From positions 1,922,001-1,986,000 of the forward strand of contig NZ_CP020465.1 in assembly GCF_002076895.1 (NCBI RefSeq): a stretch of DNA of 64,000 nt, given 5' to 3'. The DNA comes from Cognaticolwellia beringensis. GTDB lineage: Bacteria > Pseudomonadota > Gammaproteobacteria > Enterobacterales > Alteromonadaceae. Made by a program: the position numbers and the translations under genes. The notes under the pieces are model-generated. The model ran no database searches and had not been told where the DNA came from. It was given only the letters and a program-made list of their open reading frames with translations. Of the stretch, positions 49,377 to 58,842 are shown one piece after another; positions within the stretch are counted from its first letter, which is position 1, and each line of letters starts with the position of its first letter.

Positions 49377-52300
49377 TTAAGCTTGTCTAAATGATTCTAG
49401 TTTTTCACAGCTAATAATATACGTTGTCTGTATTTTCTGCGCTATCGAATGAATACCTTCGTCCTGATTCTGCTTTATATTAGCTTCTAAGTCTTTGCAT
49501 AATTCATACAGGGCTTTTGCACCTGAATTACCCGACATAGATTTAAGGGCATGGGCAATTTCTGCAACCTCATTTAAATCTACTGCTTCACTTTTTAGCT
49601 GTTCTAATAACTGTTGAATCAACTTGTCAGCTTCTTGCGTAAATCCATCTAATACTCGGTTATAGACCTTGCTACCGGTCTCGTTGCCAATTTTTAACAG
49701 CGTATTGACACTTGCCATGTCAATTAATTCAGGCGCTAAATCAGTATCAGTTTCAATGTCTTCACTAGTTAACACAATATTGTTATCTGAGCTTTCATCT
49801 GGGCTATCATCTGAGTTGTTAACTGGCGGCGATGATTGTGCTAACTGCAATTCGTCTTCTGTACCCTCTTGTTCACTTAGCGATGGATTAGCAGGCACTT
49901 CTAAATAGTGTAAAAGTGTCTGTTCAAGTTCTCGCAATGAAAATGGCTTGGTCATAACACCATTCATACCTGAATCTAAACATTGTTGGCGGAGGTCATC
50001 ACCCATACCGGCCGTGAGAGCTACAATAGGAATATTTGGCCAGTTCTTTCTGATCGCAGCCGTGGCTTGATATCCGTCCATAATGGGCATTTGGCAATCC
50101 ATTAAGACTAAATCCGGCTGTTTTAAGTTCACTTGTTCTACGGCTTCCGCACCGTTGTCTGCCAACCAAGCTTCACAACCTAGCATTCCCAACATGCTTT
50201 TTGCTACTTCTTGATTAGTTAAACTATCTTCTGCGACCAGAATGTTAGCATCAAATTTCTGATGGTTACGATGGTCGTTATTGCCTATTTGTTGATCTTG
50301 GGTTTCTCTTCCTAAAGCTCGATATAAGCTTTTTCTCAGGCCACTAAAATGCAGAGGTAAAGGTAAAATATTGCGGTCGTCATGCTCTTGCCATTGCGAA
50401 GAAGGCAACAAACATATCCAGTTAGTCAGTGGAATATCCGCGTCGACAATTGCAGTTTCATGCTCTGAAAGACTAATCCACAGACCATTTTTAGCCGAAG
50501 GCAACTGAGTATTAACCCGTTGTACGTGCACTGAACTAATGCCTAATTTGAACAACATATTGGCTACGGCAGTGCCTAAACCGCCATTAAGGTTAAGCAA
50601 ATGAACCGTTGGACAATCAGTTATTTCCTCATATTCGATGACCGGATCACCCATTATTGGCAAGTCGACCTCGAGGCTAAAACGGCTACCCTCTCCTAAA
50701 TTAGATTGTACGCCAATGTTACCATCCATTAAGGTGGTTAGTTGTCGACAGATGGCTAAACCGAGTCCTGTGCCGCCATATTTTCTCGTGGTTGACGCAT
50801 CGGCTTGGGTAAACATTTCAAATACTTTTTGTTGGCGATCTGGCGCCATACCAATACCAGTATCTTTGATGCTAATTTCAAAACCACTGAACTGTGCATT
50901 ACTGTCTTGTTCGCTAGTGTGCGATTTGTAGCAAGGTACACGCTTAACACTGACATTTACCTCACCCCGCTCAGTAAACTTAATGGCATTACTGGTTAAG
51001 TTTGCAATGATTTGGCGTAATCTCGCCGGATCTGCATATACTTGGGGTAAAGGCTCTGCCGATAGAATAGCATTAACATGCACACCTTTGTTGTATGCAG
51101 ATTCACTAAATAAATCACACACTTCCTCTACTAGCGCTTCAAGATCGACAGGTACAGACTCTAAGGTTGCTTTGCCTGCTTCTAATTTAGAGAAATCTAA
51201 AATGTTATTCAGCAAATCAAGTAGCAAGCGACCTGACCGATAAACCAATTGTGCAAAGTGTTGTTGTTTGGGTCTTAGGTCTGAACTTAACAATACTTCA
51301 GTCATGCCCAGCACGCCATTCATCGGTGTGCGAATTTCATGGCTCATAATGGCTAAGAAATCACTTTTCTCTTTACTGGCTTGCTCGGCAATTTTTCTGG
51401 CTTTGTCGGTTTCTTCCATGCTGGTTTCAAGCTGTGCATTGGCATGGCGTAGCTCTTTAGTACGTTCTTCGACTTTTTCTTCTAGCTTGATTAGCTGCTG
51501 TATTTCACGCAGCCGCTTTTGTCGATATCGCCAGATGAAATAAAGTAAAATCAAAATAGCGGTTAGTGTATATAAAGCGTACGCCCAAACGGTTTTCCAT
51601 GGTGGTGGTAATACGGTGATCGGTAAAGACACGCCAACCGTATTCCATAAACCTTGGTTGTTACTGGCCTGTGCTCGTAAGGTATAATCACCCGCAGGAA
51701 GGTTAGTAAAAGTGGCTAAACGGCGGTTTTTTAACTCGATCCAATTTGAATCAAGCCCATCTAATTTGTATCTATATTGATTTAAGCCGGGTGCGTTATA
51801 GTCAAGGGCAGCAAACTCAAAAGAGATAAAATAGTCTTTGTAATCTAATTGTAAGTGCTTTAGATCTTGGTAAGGAACATCGAACCATACCTGTTCATTG
51901 AGTTTTTTAACTCTAACCAGAACGACAGGTGGGGCAATATTATTGTCTTTAATATCATTAGGATGAAAACGCACGACTCCGGCGTTACCACCAAAGTATA
52001 AAACACCATTACTGTCTTTGAAGCCTGCGCCATGGTTGAATTCACTCTCTTTTAAGCCTTGGTAGCTATCAAAATGCCGCAATGCACCTGTTTGCTTATT
52101 CAGTCGCGTTAACCCTGCAGTACTACTGAGCCAAAGGTTACCATCGTCATCGTCTAAAATAGCATATATATGGCTGCTAGGAAGGCCACTTAAACTGTCA
52201 TAATGGTCGAAACTATTATTGAGTGTATTAAAATCTTTTGGCAGCCATTTATTGAGTCCGCCGCCTTGGGTGCCTACCCATAATTGTGCTTTGTTGTCTT

Positions 52301-53963
52301 GATAAAAAGCCCAAGCCATAGGTGCTGACAAACTGTCTATGTTATCCGGTTCATGAGCTATGCGATCAAAATCTAGACTGACAGGATCAAGTAAATTAAT
52401 CCCTGCAGTGGTACCGACGACTATTTTCCCATTGAGTAACTGATAAACCGCTAAAACATAATCACTATTAATACTTCTATCGTTATTTTCATTATGGCGA
52501 AAATGAACAAACTGGTCACTTCCTACCGGGAGATAATTTAATCCACCGCCAAAAGTACCAACCCAAATATTGCCAGCTTTATCTTGGAATATACTAATTA
52601 CACCGTTAAAACTTAAACTTTGTGGATCATTAGGGTCATTTACATAGTATTTAATTTGTTCAGTATCTACATCAAGCTTACCTAAGCCACCACCGCGGGT
52701 ACCAAACCATAATGTATTATTGTCACCTCGCACAGTCGTGACTCTGTCATCACTTAATGCAGGCACACTGTCTTTATTAATGATTTTTTCTGCTTCACCT
52801 TTGCTATTTAGGCGAGTTAAACCACCATAAGTCGCAACCCAGATAGCCGATTTTCCGCTTGAGGATGTGGTTTCAGCAAAACCTAAGATAGTGTTGCTGG
52901 CAAGTCCTGTATCAATATGCTCAAAAGGCACTTCAATACTTTTGCTAAGGCCATTAAATGTCCCGAACCACATTAACCCTGTTGGGTCTTGTAAAATGGA
53001 CAGGATCAGGTTGTTACTAAGTCCGTTATCGGTATTAAAGGTATCGAATGCGTCCCTTTCATTCCAAACAGCAGCTCCTTGTTCGGTACCAATCCAAATA
53101 CGTTGCTGTCTATCTTGATACACGCTGTATGTTCTATTTGCCGGTAAACTTTGAAATTGATCTTCTTGATGTTGCCATGAGGTAAATTTTAATCGCTGTG
53201 GATCAGCAACAGCCACACCAGCGTCAGCACTAGCGACCCATAATCGTTGCTGTACATCAATAAATAGATGATTTAAATGGTCACTAAAAAATGGTGTATC
53301 TGAGCCGCTATAGAAGCGTTTTACTTGTTTATTAATTTTATTTAGCCGCAACAGTCCATTTCCGTCAGTGGCTAGCCAGATGAAATTTGTTTCTTCGGCA
53401 AAAGATGAAATAAAGGCAACTTTATCAATATCGGGAAACAAATCTTGGGAATTAAAGTGTTCAAAAATCATTTTATCAGGTTGAAAACGACTAAAGTCAC
53501 CATTGTTATAACCGAGCCAAATATCGCCATTTTCAGCCAACATCATACTCATTATACGGTTAGATAAAGGTGAGTTATTAGTAAGAGTATCACTCTTCAA
53601 GGTTATAAAAGTTTGCTTAGATGCATCAAATAAGCTTAAACCGCCACCGTCGGTAGCCACCCATAATCTATTACTGTTATCTTCTAATACGGCACGAACA
53701 TTGTCTGAGCTGAGTGAGTCTGGGTCACGAGGGTCATGGGCAAACTTTACCAGTTCATAGCCGTCGTAGCGTGCTATTCCTTCTTGAGTGACAATCCATA
53801 AATATCCTGAACTGTCTTGAAATACTTGCCTAATGCTTTTTTGGGAAAGTTGTTGATTAAGTGCTGCGGGAGTAAAAATAAAATTAGCTTTGTTTTCAGC
53901 AGAAAGCTTAAAACTAAAAACAAACAATACGAGTAGTAGACAATAAATAGTGTTTTTTAACAT
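49377..53963 (-). CDS. Hybrid histidine kinase with periplasmic propeller
   Basis: The 1,528-residue sensor has a signal peptide, about 650 residues of two-component-regulator propeller blades (DSSGYLWIVTQEGIARYDG and repeats such as DNSNRLWVATDGGGLSLFD), a Y_Y_Y domain, one membrane helix near 791-813, a coiled coil, HisKA with His875 (SHEIRTPMNG) and HATPase. A degenerate receiver (about 1150-1240, no phosphate-accepting Asp seen) follows, then an intact receiver with Asp1289 (LMDCQMPIMDG), and Hpt with His1471 (IAHALKSMSGNSGA). Such proteins sense polysaccharides or other extracellular cues in many bacteria. Phosphate may pass from His875 to Asp1289 to His1471 and on to a response regulator, possibly the one at 44373. 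Confidence 0.92.
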   Translation of the reverse strand: MLKNTIYCLLLVLFVFSFKLSAENKANFIFTPAALNQQLSQKSIRQVFQDSSGYLWIVTQEGIARYDGYELVKFAHDPRDPDSLSSDNVRAVLEDNSNRLWVATDGGGLSLFDASKQTFITLKSDTLTNNSPLSNRIMSMMLAENGDIWLGYNNGDFSRFQPDKMIFEHFNSQDLFPDIDKVAFISSFAEETNFIWLATDGNGLLRLNKINKQVKRFYSGSDTPFFSDHLNHLFIDVQQRLWVASADAGVAVADPQRLKFTSWQHQEDQFQSLPANRTYSVYQDRQQRIWIGTEQGAAVWNERDAFDTFNTDNGLSNNLILSILQDPTGLMWFGTFNGLSKSIEVPFEHIDTGLASNTILGFAETTSSSGKSAIWVATYGGLTRLNSKGEAEKIINKDSVPALSDDRVTTVRGDNNTLWFGTRGGGLGKLDVDTEQIKYYVNDPNDPQSLSFNGVISIFQDKAGNIWVGTFGGGLNYLPVGSDQFVHFRHNENNDRSINSDYVLAVYQLLNGKIVVGTTAGINLLDPVSLDFDRIAHEPDNIDSLSAPMAWAFYQDNKAQLWVGTQGGGLNKWLPKDFNTLNNSFDHYDSLSGLPSSHIYAILDDDDGNLWLSSTAGLTRLNKQTGALRHFDSYQGLKESEFNHGAGFKDSNGVLYFGGNAGVVRFHPNDIKDNNIAPPVVLVRVKKLNEQVWFDVPYQDLKHLQLDYKDYFISFEFAALDYNAPGLNQYRYKLDGLDSNWIELKNRRLATFTNLPAGDYTLRAQASNNQGLWNTVGVSLPITVLPPPWKTVWAYALYTLTAILILLYFIWRYRQKRLREIQQLIKLEEKVEERTKELRHANAQLETSMEETDKARKIAEQASKEKSDFLAIMSHEIRTPMNGVLGMTEVLLSSDLRPKQQHFAQLVYRSGRLLLDLLNNILDFSKLEAGKATLESVPVDLEALVEEVCDLFSESAYNKGVHVNAILSAEPLPQVYADPARLRQIIANLTSNAIKFTERGEVNVSVKRVPCYKSHTSEQDSNAQFSGFEISIKDTGIGMAPDRQQKVFEMFTQADASTTRKYGGTGLGLAICRQLTTLMDGNIGVQSNLGEGSRFSLEVDLPIMGDPVIEYEEITDCPTVHLLNLNGGLGTAVANMLFKLGISSVHVQRVNTQLPSAKNGLWISLSEHETAIVDADIPLTNWICLLPSSQWQEHDDRNILPLPLHFSGLRKSLYRALGRETQDQQIGNNDHRNHQKFDANILVAEDSLTNQEVAKSMLGMLGCEAWLADNGAEAVEQVNLKQPDLVLMDCQMPIMDGYQATAAIRKNWPNIPIVALTAGMGDDLRQQCLDSGMNGVMTKPFSLRELEQTLLHYLEVPANPSLSEQEGTEDELQLAQSSPPVNNSDDSPDESSDNNIVLTSEDIETDTDLAPELIDMASVNTLLKIGNETGSKVYNRVLDGFTQEADKLIQQLLEQLKSEAVDLNEVAEIAHALKSMSGNSGAKALYELCKDLEANIKQNQDEGIHSIAQKIQTTYIISCEKLESFRQA

Positions 53964-54174
53964 ATTTTTACTAAATCTATTTTAATTTAGAAATAGACTA
54001 ACCCAAAGCGTGTAAAACGCCAAGCTTTAGACTTACTTACAACTTTTTATCACATTTATTAGAGCGGTAATTTTACTGGAAAAGTCTATTTTAATAGGAG
54101 TTATTATTTAGCTACTAGATTCAATTGAGTCATAGTTTATGAGGAAGCTGCCGTTACGAAGGTTGTGAAATAAA

Positions 54175-54218
54175 AAACCCGTTATAACCTATGGTGATAC
54201 CAAGGCTATAACGGGTTT
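54175..54218 (-). terminator. Terminator of the GFIWRE subtilase gene
   Basis: AAACCCGTTATA / TATAACGGGTTT arms enclose about 20 nt with an inner GGT/ACC pair. The A-run just left of the stem gives a T-run on the minus strand. It lies about 20 bp after the minus-strand stop. Confidence 0.85.
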
Positions 54219-54235
54219 ATATTATTGCTTACGGT

Positions 54236-56329
54236 TTATTCTTGAATCGCAAAGCTTTCTTGATGTATTTGAGCTTCTCGCCAAATAAATCCTTCCTCAG
54301 CAACAGCGTTTTCGCGCCAGATAAAACCTTCACGCCAGATAAAACCTTCTGTATTTAATGCTTCACGCCAGATAAAACCTTCGCGCCAGATAAAGCCTTC
54401 ACGCCAGATAAAACCTTCACGCCAGATGAAGCCTTCTTCCCACACTTCAAAGTCATAACCTTCAATGTAATATTTGCCGTTTTCATCTTGACGTGCCGCA
54501 CCCATATAATGTTGTTCGCCACTCAAATCAGCCGCTATATCCATGCCATTGTTTGCACAACCCATTGCTGTTGACTCTACTGCTTTAATCGCATTAACAC
54601 TGCCGGCACCTTGTTGAAAAGGGCTATAGGCAAGTTTGTCGTCAGGCAATTGCGCCATAGTTGTGCTACTTATAAGTCGACATTTTACATCGTTAGCACT
54701 TAGGTTAGGGTTGTTTTGTAACATGAGTGCCACTATGCCGGTTACCACACCTGAAGATTGTGAAGTACCTGACATCATGTAGCGATCTTTAGCCATTAAA
54801 TACTGAGGAAATTTAGATGCCGTATGCATTTCTGAATTACCTAGACTGAACATATGGCCACCAGGAGCAACTAAATCAGGCTTGATAAAAGCGTCATGGG
54901 TTGGGCCTTGTGAAGAAAATGACAACATTTCATCATCACTGGTATCAAGGGTATTATTATCGCTAATGCCACCAACACTGATAACATAAGGTACGTTCGC
55001 AGGAACGCCAACGGTCATGGCCCTAGGGCCAGTATTACCAACAGATGTTACGACAACAATGTCTTTTTCCCACAATGCCATAACCGCTTGGTTAAGTGGA
55101 TCTTCCCAATAGCTTGTACGAGGTTGTGCACCAAATGATAAGTTAACAACACGAATATTTAACGCTTCATGATTATCAGCGATATATTGTAAGCCACGAA
55201 TAGCGTCTGCATATGTGCTGTGACCGTCTTCATATATTGCTTTTACAACCACTAAGTTAGCGTCAGGTGCTACACCTTGATAATGACTACTTGTTTGACC
55301 ATGCTCAACCGCACGTTTGCTGTTAGCAATAATACCGGTTACGTGAGTACCATGTATATTTTCATCGGTCATTTTATTTGGTGAAACTTCAGTGTCGTTT
55401 ATAGCGTCGTATGCTGCTTTGATTCGAGATTTATTAGAAGTATTGCGACTTAATGCACTGTTTGCAGCCCATAAGCCACTGTCGATTACTGCTACCGTTA
55501 CATTTTTACCCGTTATACCCATCTTGTGTAATGAATCAGCACCTATGGTATTCACGTAATAAGTATTACTGTCACCTTCAATACTTTGAGTTTCGTAACC
55601 CTTAGCAAGTTTACGTTCACAATTTTCGGCGAAGCCTATACCCATGGAAAATTCATTTTGCTGGTAACTTTCAGTACCATTATTTGTGAAAGCTAATTCA
55701 ACCGTTGCATCTTCATAGCCTTCTAAAAATGCTGTAGCCGGAATATCTGCGGCACTAAGTACTAATTCGCCATTTTGTTCTGCTGTTATGTTAGCAAATA
55801 CAGCAGCACCATTAATTTTAACGCTACGAATATTGCCCAATGCTAAAGGCCAGTTAAAGGTCATTTTGTTGAAATTAACTGTTTCGTCTTTAGCGTTATA
55901 AATATTCCAACGAATTTTGTTGGCTGACATTTCGACAACATGACTGCCGTATACTTTACAGTTATCAAGTGCACCAGCAGTAAAAACCGCTTCATTTTTT
56001 GTTATAGTAATAACGCCTTCAAGTAATTTTAAAGCCGCTAACTCAACATCGCTTACGTTAACCGCAATGCCGTTTATTAATGAAAATTCATGGGTGATAA
56101 GTCCACCGACACTACCAATAATTTTTTTAACAGCTAAAACGTCATTGCCTTGAATGATCACTTCATTATTGCGTTCAATTACTGGGGCAAGCACTTCAAC
56201 TACTTCAACCACAGGATCTAAAATGCTACCAAATAAACCGCCAGCACTTTGTGCGGAAAAAGGTAAAGCTGAAATGCTTAACATCCCAGTTAATAATATG
56301 GCACTTTTTTGATTAAATTTTAACTTCAT
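54236..56329 (-). CDS. Secreted subtilase with C-terminal GFIWRE hexapeptide array
   Basis: The 697-residue exported S8 peptidase has a signal peptide ending FSAQSAGG. An I9-like prodomain (about 55-118) precedes the catalytic domain, which has Asp283 (AVIDSGLW), His326 (NIHGTHVTGI), oxyanion Asn432 (VGNTGP) and Ser523 (SGTSQSSG), all intact. The last 70 residues hold seven copies of GFIWRE (residues 633-685) in runs of four, two and one, separated by ALNTE and NAVAEE. Such an array is unusual for S8 peptidases and does not look like a pre-peptidase C-terminal domain or a known sorting signal. It lies next to other exported proteins and an ECF sigma operon. Confidence 0.93.
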   Translation of the reverse strand: MKLKFNQKSAILLTGMLSISALPFSAQSAGGLFGSILDPVVEVVEVLAPVIERNNEVIIQGNDVLAVKKIIGSVGGLITHEFSLINGIAVNVSDVELAALKLLEGVITITKNEAVFTAGALDNCKVYGSHVVEMSANKIRWNIYNAKDETVNFNKMTFNWPLALGNIRSVKINGAAVFANITAEQNGELVLSAADIPATAFLEGYEDATVELAFTNNGTESYQQNEFSMGIGFAENCERKLAKGYETQSIEGDSNTYYVNTIGADSLHKMGITGKNVTVAVIDSGLWAANSALSRNTSNKSRIKAAYDAINDTEVSPNKMTDENIHGTHVTGIIANSKRAVEHGQTSSHYQGVAPDANLVVVKAIYEDGHSTYADAIRGLQYIADNHEALNIRVVNLSFGAQPRTSYWEDPLNQAVMALWEKDIVVVTSVGNTGPRAMTVGVPANVPYVISVGGISDNNTLDTSDDEMLSFSSQGPTHDAFIKPDLVAPGGHMFSLGNSEMHTASKFPQYLMAKDRYMMSGTSQSSGVVTGIVALMLQNNPNLSANDVKCRLISSTTMAQLPDDKLAYSPFQQGAGSVNAIKAVESTAMGCANNGMDIAADLSGEQHYMGAARQDENGKYYIEGYDFEVWEEGFIWREGFIWREGFIWREGFIWREALNTEGFIWREGFIWRENAVAEEGFIWREAQIHQESFAIQE
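54275..54433 (-). repeat. 18-bp repeat array encoding GFIWRE
   Basis: Seven 18-bp units encode the same hexapeptide. The copies differ mainly at synonymous positions (GGT/GGC, ATC/ATT, CGT/CGC), showing that the peptide and not the DNA has been kept. Interruptions encode ALNTE and NAVAEE. Confidence 0.92.
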
Positions 56330-56804
56330 ATTTTATTTTCCTTAATATCTATATTTTCAAGGTTTTGCACAATCACGTATGGTCAATGTAATAGCAAAGC
56401 ACGTGCCAATGTTTAGTTTGTTGTTTTTAATGGTTTTTATTTTAAGGTGAAATAAGTGATAGGTTATAAATGAAGTTAATGAATGTAACTATTGAATGGT
56501 TACAGTGATAATTTGCATTCATTTTTTTCAATGATAAGTGCGGCTTGTTACTTTAGTGTTTCTTGTTGGGTAATTAATGTGGTTAGTCAATTTAGCTTGA
56601 TATCACATTTAGCTAAAATATCTGAAGCAAACTTAATTATATGTTTAGACTCTATTCATCATTAATATAAGGATGATTTTAAATTGATGAAATAATTACT
56701 ATATTTAAACTTTTTATAGAAAATTTAAATTATATGGAATAAATATACTTCGTCATCCGTTATCTCAGTGTCATTAACATAAACAGACATTAGAGGAAGC
56801 AAAC
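56330..56804. promoter_or_regulatory. Divergent promoter region with candidate ECF promoter
   Basis: This 475-bp gap separates the subtilase from the secreted repetitive protein. TATGGAATAAA at 56733-56743 is identical to the string before the ECF sigma gene (60251-60261). CGTTAT begins at 56758, so GGAAT-N17-CGTT can be read as an ECF promoter for the gene at 56805. No match was seen for the subtilase on the other strand. Otherwise AT-rich DNA without genes. Confidence 0.4.
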
Positions 56805-57866
56805 ATGACTAAATTAAATAAAATTGCACAAGTATTGGTATTAAGTGGCGTAAGTTGTTGGGTAAGTATCGCGCAAGCTAGTGATATTCAAATTAGCCAA
56901 AACACCAGTGTTAATCAGCAGGTTAAAGTGTCGCAGCAAACATCATCGGCTGATAGTTCTGCACAAATGTCAGCACAATCTGATGCTTCTGTTGAAAACG
57001 ATAGCTTGGCTAGTAGTCAAGAAGATAATAGCGAAGAAGGCAATAACGTTGATTCAGCGCCAAGCGAAACCGAAGGCGTACCTTCGAGTGATCTAATTAA
57101 CACCGATACTTCTGGCATGTTGAAAAACAATAGTGAAATTATCGCTAGTCTAGCAAGCAATACTGGTGAGAGTGTCAATGCTACTTCAGAAGTTGCAGTT
57201 ACGTTAGCCCAGTCACTCAATCAAGTAACAAGCATAGGGTCGGGATTGTTAACGTTACCCGAAAGTGAGACAGCAGAAGCGTCTGATGGGGTCACTCAAA
57301 ATGAAGATATGGCTGCTGAAAATATCGCATTGAATCAAAATGCAGAAAGTGCCACTTCTTTTGTTAATACTTCAGCAGTATCTAATGAAGTTTCGGGGAA
57401 TTTCCAAAAAATTACCGCAGTAGATACCACATCAAATTTGAGTCAGTCACTGAACCAAGCAACAAGTGCAGATTTTTTAGCATTGCCTAAAAGCAATGCA
57501 GGAGAAAAGTCGGAAGAAATAGCCTCTAGCGAAGATATGGCAATACCTGAAAACGTTACTCTAAATCCTACTACGGATAATGTAGCTTCATTTGCTAATA
57601 CGTCACAAATATCTCAGCAAATATCGACTAATGTGCAAAATATCACCGCATTAGATGCTGCAGCACAAACGTCTCAAGCCCTTGAGCAAACAGTGAGTGC
57701 TAGTGTTACCGATGCCATAACTTCAAATGCACAAATGGCAATTACTGAGAACGTTAATGGTCAAGTCGATAGTGTAGTAACTGAGCAAATTAATGCTGAA
57801 TTAGCGGCAGCAACGACTGCTGAAGTCGCTAATAACCTAGCAAGTGACTTAGATTTAGGATTGTAA
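56805..57866 (+). CDS. Secreted low-complexity repeat protein
   Basis: I do not recognise this 353-residue protein. It has a signal peptide ending AQASD, then a Ser/Asn/Gln/Glu-rich acidic region (about 30-105). Repeats of about 77-78 residues follow, starting with QSLNQVTS (136), QSLNQATS (214) and QALEQTVS (291), each containing LALP-type and ASFANTSQIS-like segments. It is very rich in Ser, Thr, Asn, Gln and Ala, with no Cys after the signal peptide and few aromatic residues. That composition suits a secreted fibrous or amyloid-like protein. It ends at a strong terminator after which an outer-membrane barrel gene starts. Confidence 0.8.
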   Translation: MTKLNKIAQVLVLSGVSCWVSIAQASDIQISQNTSVNQQVKVSQQTSSADSSAQMSAQSDASVENDSLASSQEDNSEEGNNVDSAPSETEGVPSSDLINTDTSGMLKNNSEIIASLASNTGESVNATSEVAVTLAQSLNQVTSIGSGLLTLPESETAEASDGVTQNEDMAAENIALNQNAESATSFVNTSAVSNEVSGNFQKITAVDTTSNLSQSLNQATSADFLALPKSNAGEKSEEIASSEDMAIPENVTLNPTTDNVASFANTSQISQQISTNVQNITALDAAAQTSQALEQTVSASVTDAITSNAQMAITENVNGQVDSVVTEQINAELAAATTAEVANNLASDLDLGL

Positions 57867-57879
57867 TTTTTTAAACAAT

Positions 57880-57907
57880 AAAAGCGCCAGTAGTTCTGGC
57901 GCTTTTT
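57880..57907 (+). terminator. Rho-independent terminator after the secreted repeat protein
   Basis: AAAAGCGCCAG / CTGGCGCTTTT with loop TAGTT, followed by a T-run. The next gene starts only about 17 bp later, so some read-through may feed it. Confidence 0.92.
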
Positions 57908-57924
57908 TATTGGAGGTGAGTAAC

Positions 57925-58842
57925 ATGAAATATTTTATTGGTAGTTTAGGGTGTGTTTTAAGTCTACATTTAATGGCGACGACATCTGAGCCTGTTACCC
58001 TTAGCGGTGAAGTTTCTTTAGGTCTAATAAATAACTCGGCACTCAGTGTTGATGAACTGGACGAAGTATCCGGGAAGGGAGATAGCGGTTTGCAAAAAAC
58101 TGCAGCGGTTACTGGCTTGTGGAAAATAAATGATAAAGCAAAAGTAGCATCTTCATATCGCTATAATGAGCAAGATTATCATCAGTTTGATGCTTTTGAC
58201 TTAGCCTTACATCAAGTGAGTGTTGATGCTAGTTATCAATGGAATAAAAAAGATCTCGGTTTTCGTTACGATGGTGCTATGGCAAACTTAGCGGGCGATA
58301 AATTTTTAACTTTTCAACAAGCCAGTGTTTACTTAGGGACTTTTCTTCAACCACAAACATTTTTGCGTACTAGCGCAAAAATGAAACGTAAGACTTTTGC
58401 TGTTATAACTGATCGTAATGCCGATGCTATTGGCGCCAGTGCGGACTTATTTCACTTTGTTAACGATGGTAGCACTATGTTCATGCTTGGATTAAGCCTG
58501 GATAAGGAAACCGCTAAAGATGACCAGTTTAATTATAGCGGTTATGGGGTCAATACTAAGCTTTCACAAAAATTTGAATTATTCGGTTTAGCACAAAAAG
58601 CCGCGATAAGTTGGCGTTTTCAATCGAAAGACTTTAAATCATATAACAATGAGAATGTGTCGAATCAAACTACAGCAAAGGCAGATGAACATAGAAATGT
58701 ATTCCAAGCGCAATGGCAGCTAGCGTTTAACCAACATCTAGCGCTAATTAGTGATATTGAATATGGTGATTACCGTTCGCAACTTGATAGCCAAACCTAC
58801 AGACAAACGGTGTCTTCATTGTCGATTAAAGCACAATTTTAG
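57925..58842 (+). CDS. Outer-membrane beta-barrel protein
   Basis: The 305-residue protein has a signal peptide (MKYFIGSLGCVLSLHLMATT), then alternating strand patterns such as VTLSGEVSLGLINNS, NDKAKVASSYRYNE and HQVSVDASYQWNKKDLGFRY, and ends with a strand finishing in Phe (LSIKAQF), the usual barrel C-terminus. It resembles the barrel part of DUF560/surface-lipoprotein-assembly-type porins, but without the N-terminal domain, so this assignment is uncertain. ATG 57925 follows GGAGGTGAG, a very strong ribosome binding site; the earlier TTG is discarded. Its stop overlaps the converging subtilase stop by 3 bases. Confidence 0.75.
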   Translation: MKYFIGSLGCVLSLHLMATTSEPVTLSGEVSLGLINNSALSVDELDEVSGKGDSGLQKTAAVTGLWKINDKAKVASSYRYNEQDYHQFDAFDLALHQVSVDASYQWNKKDLGFRYDGAMANLAGDKFLTFQQASVYLGTFLQPQTFLRTSAKMKRKTFAVITDRNADAIGASADLFHFVNDGSTMFMLGLSLDKETAKDDQFNYSGYGVNTKLSQKFELFGLAQKAAISWRFQSKDFKSYNNENVSNQTTAKADEHRNVFQAQWQLAFNQHLALISDIEYGDYRSQLDSQTYRQTVSSLSIKAQF

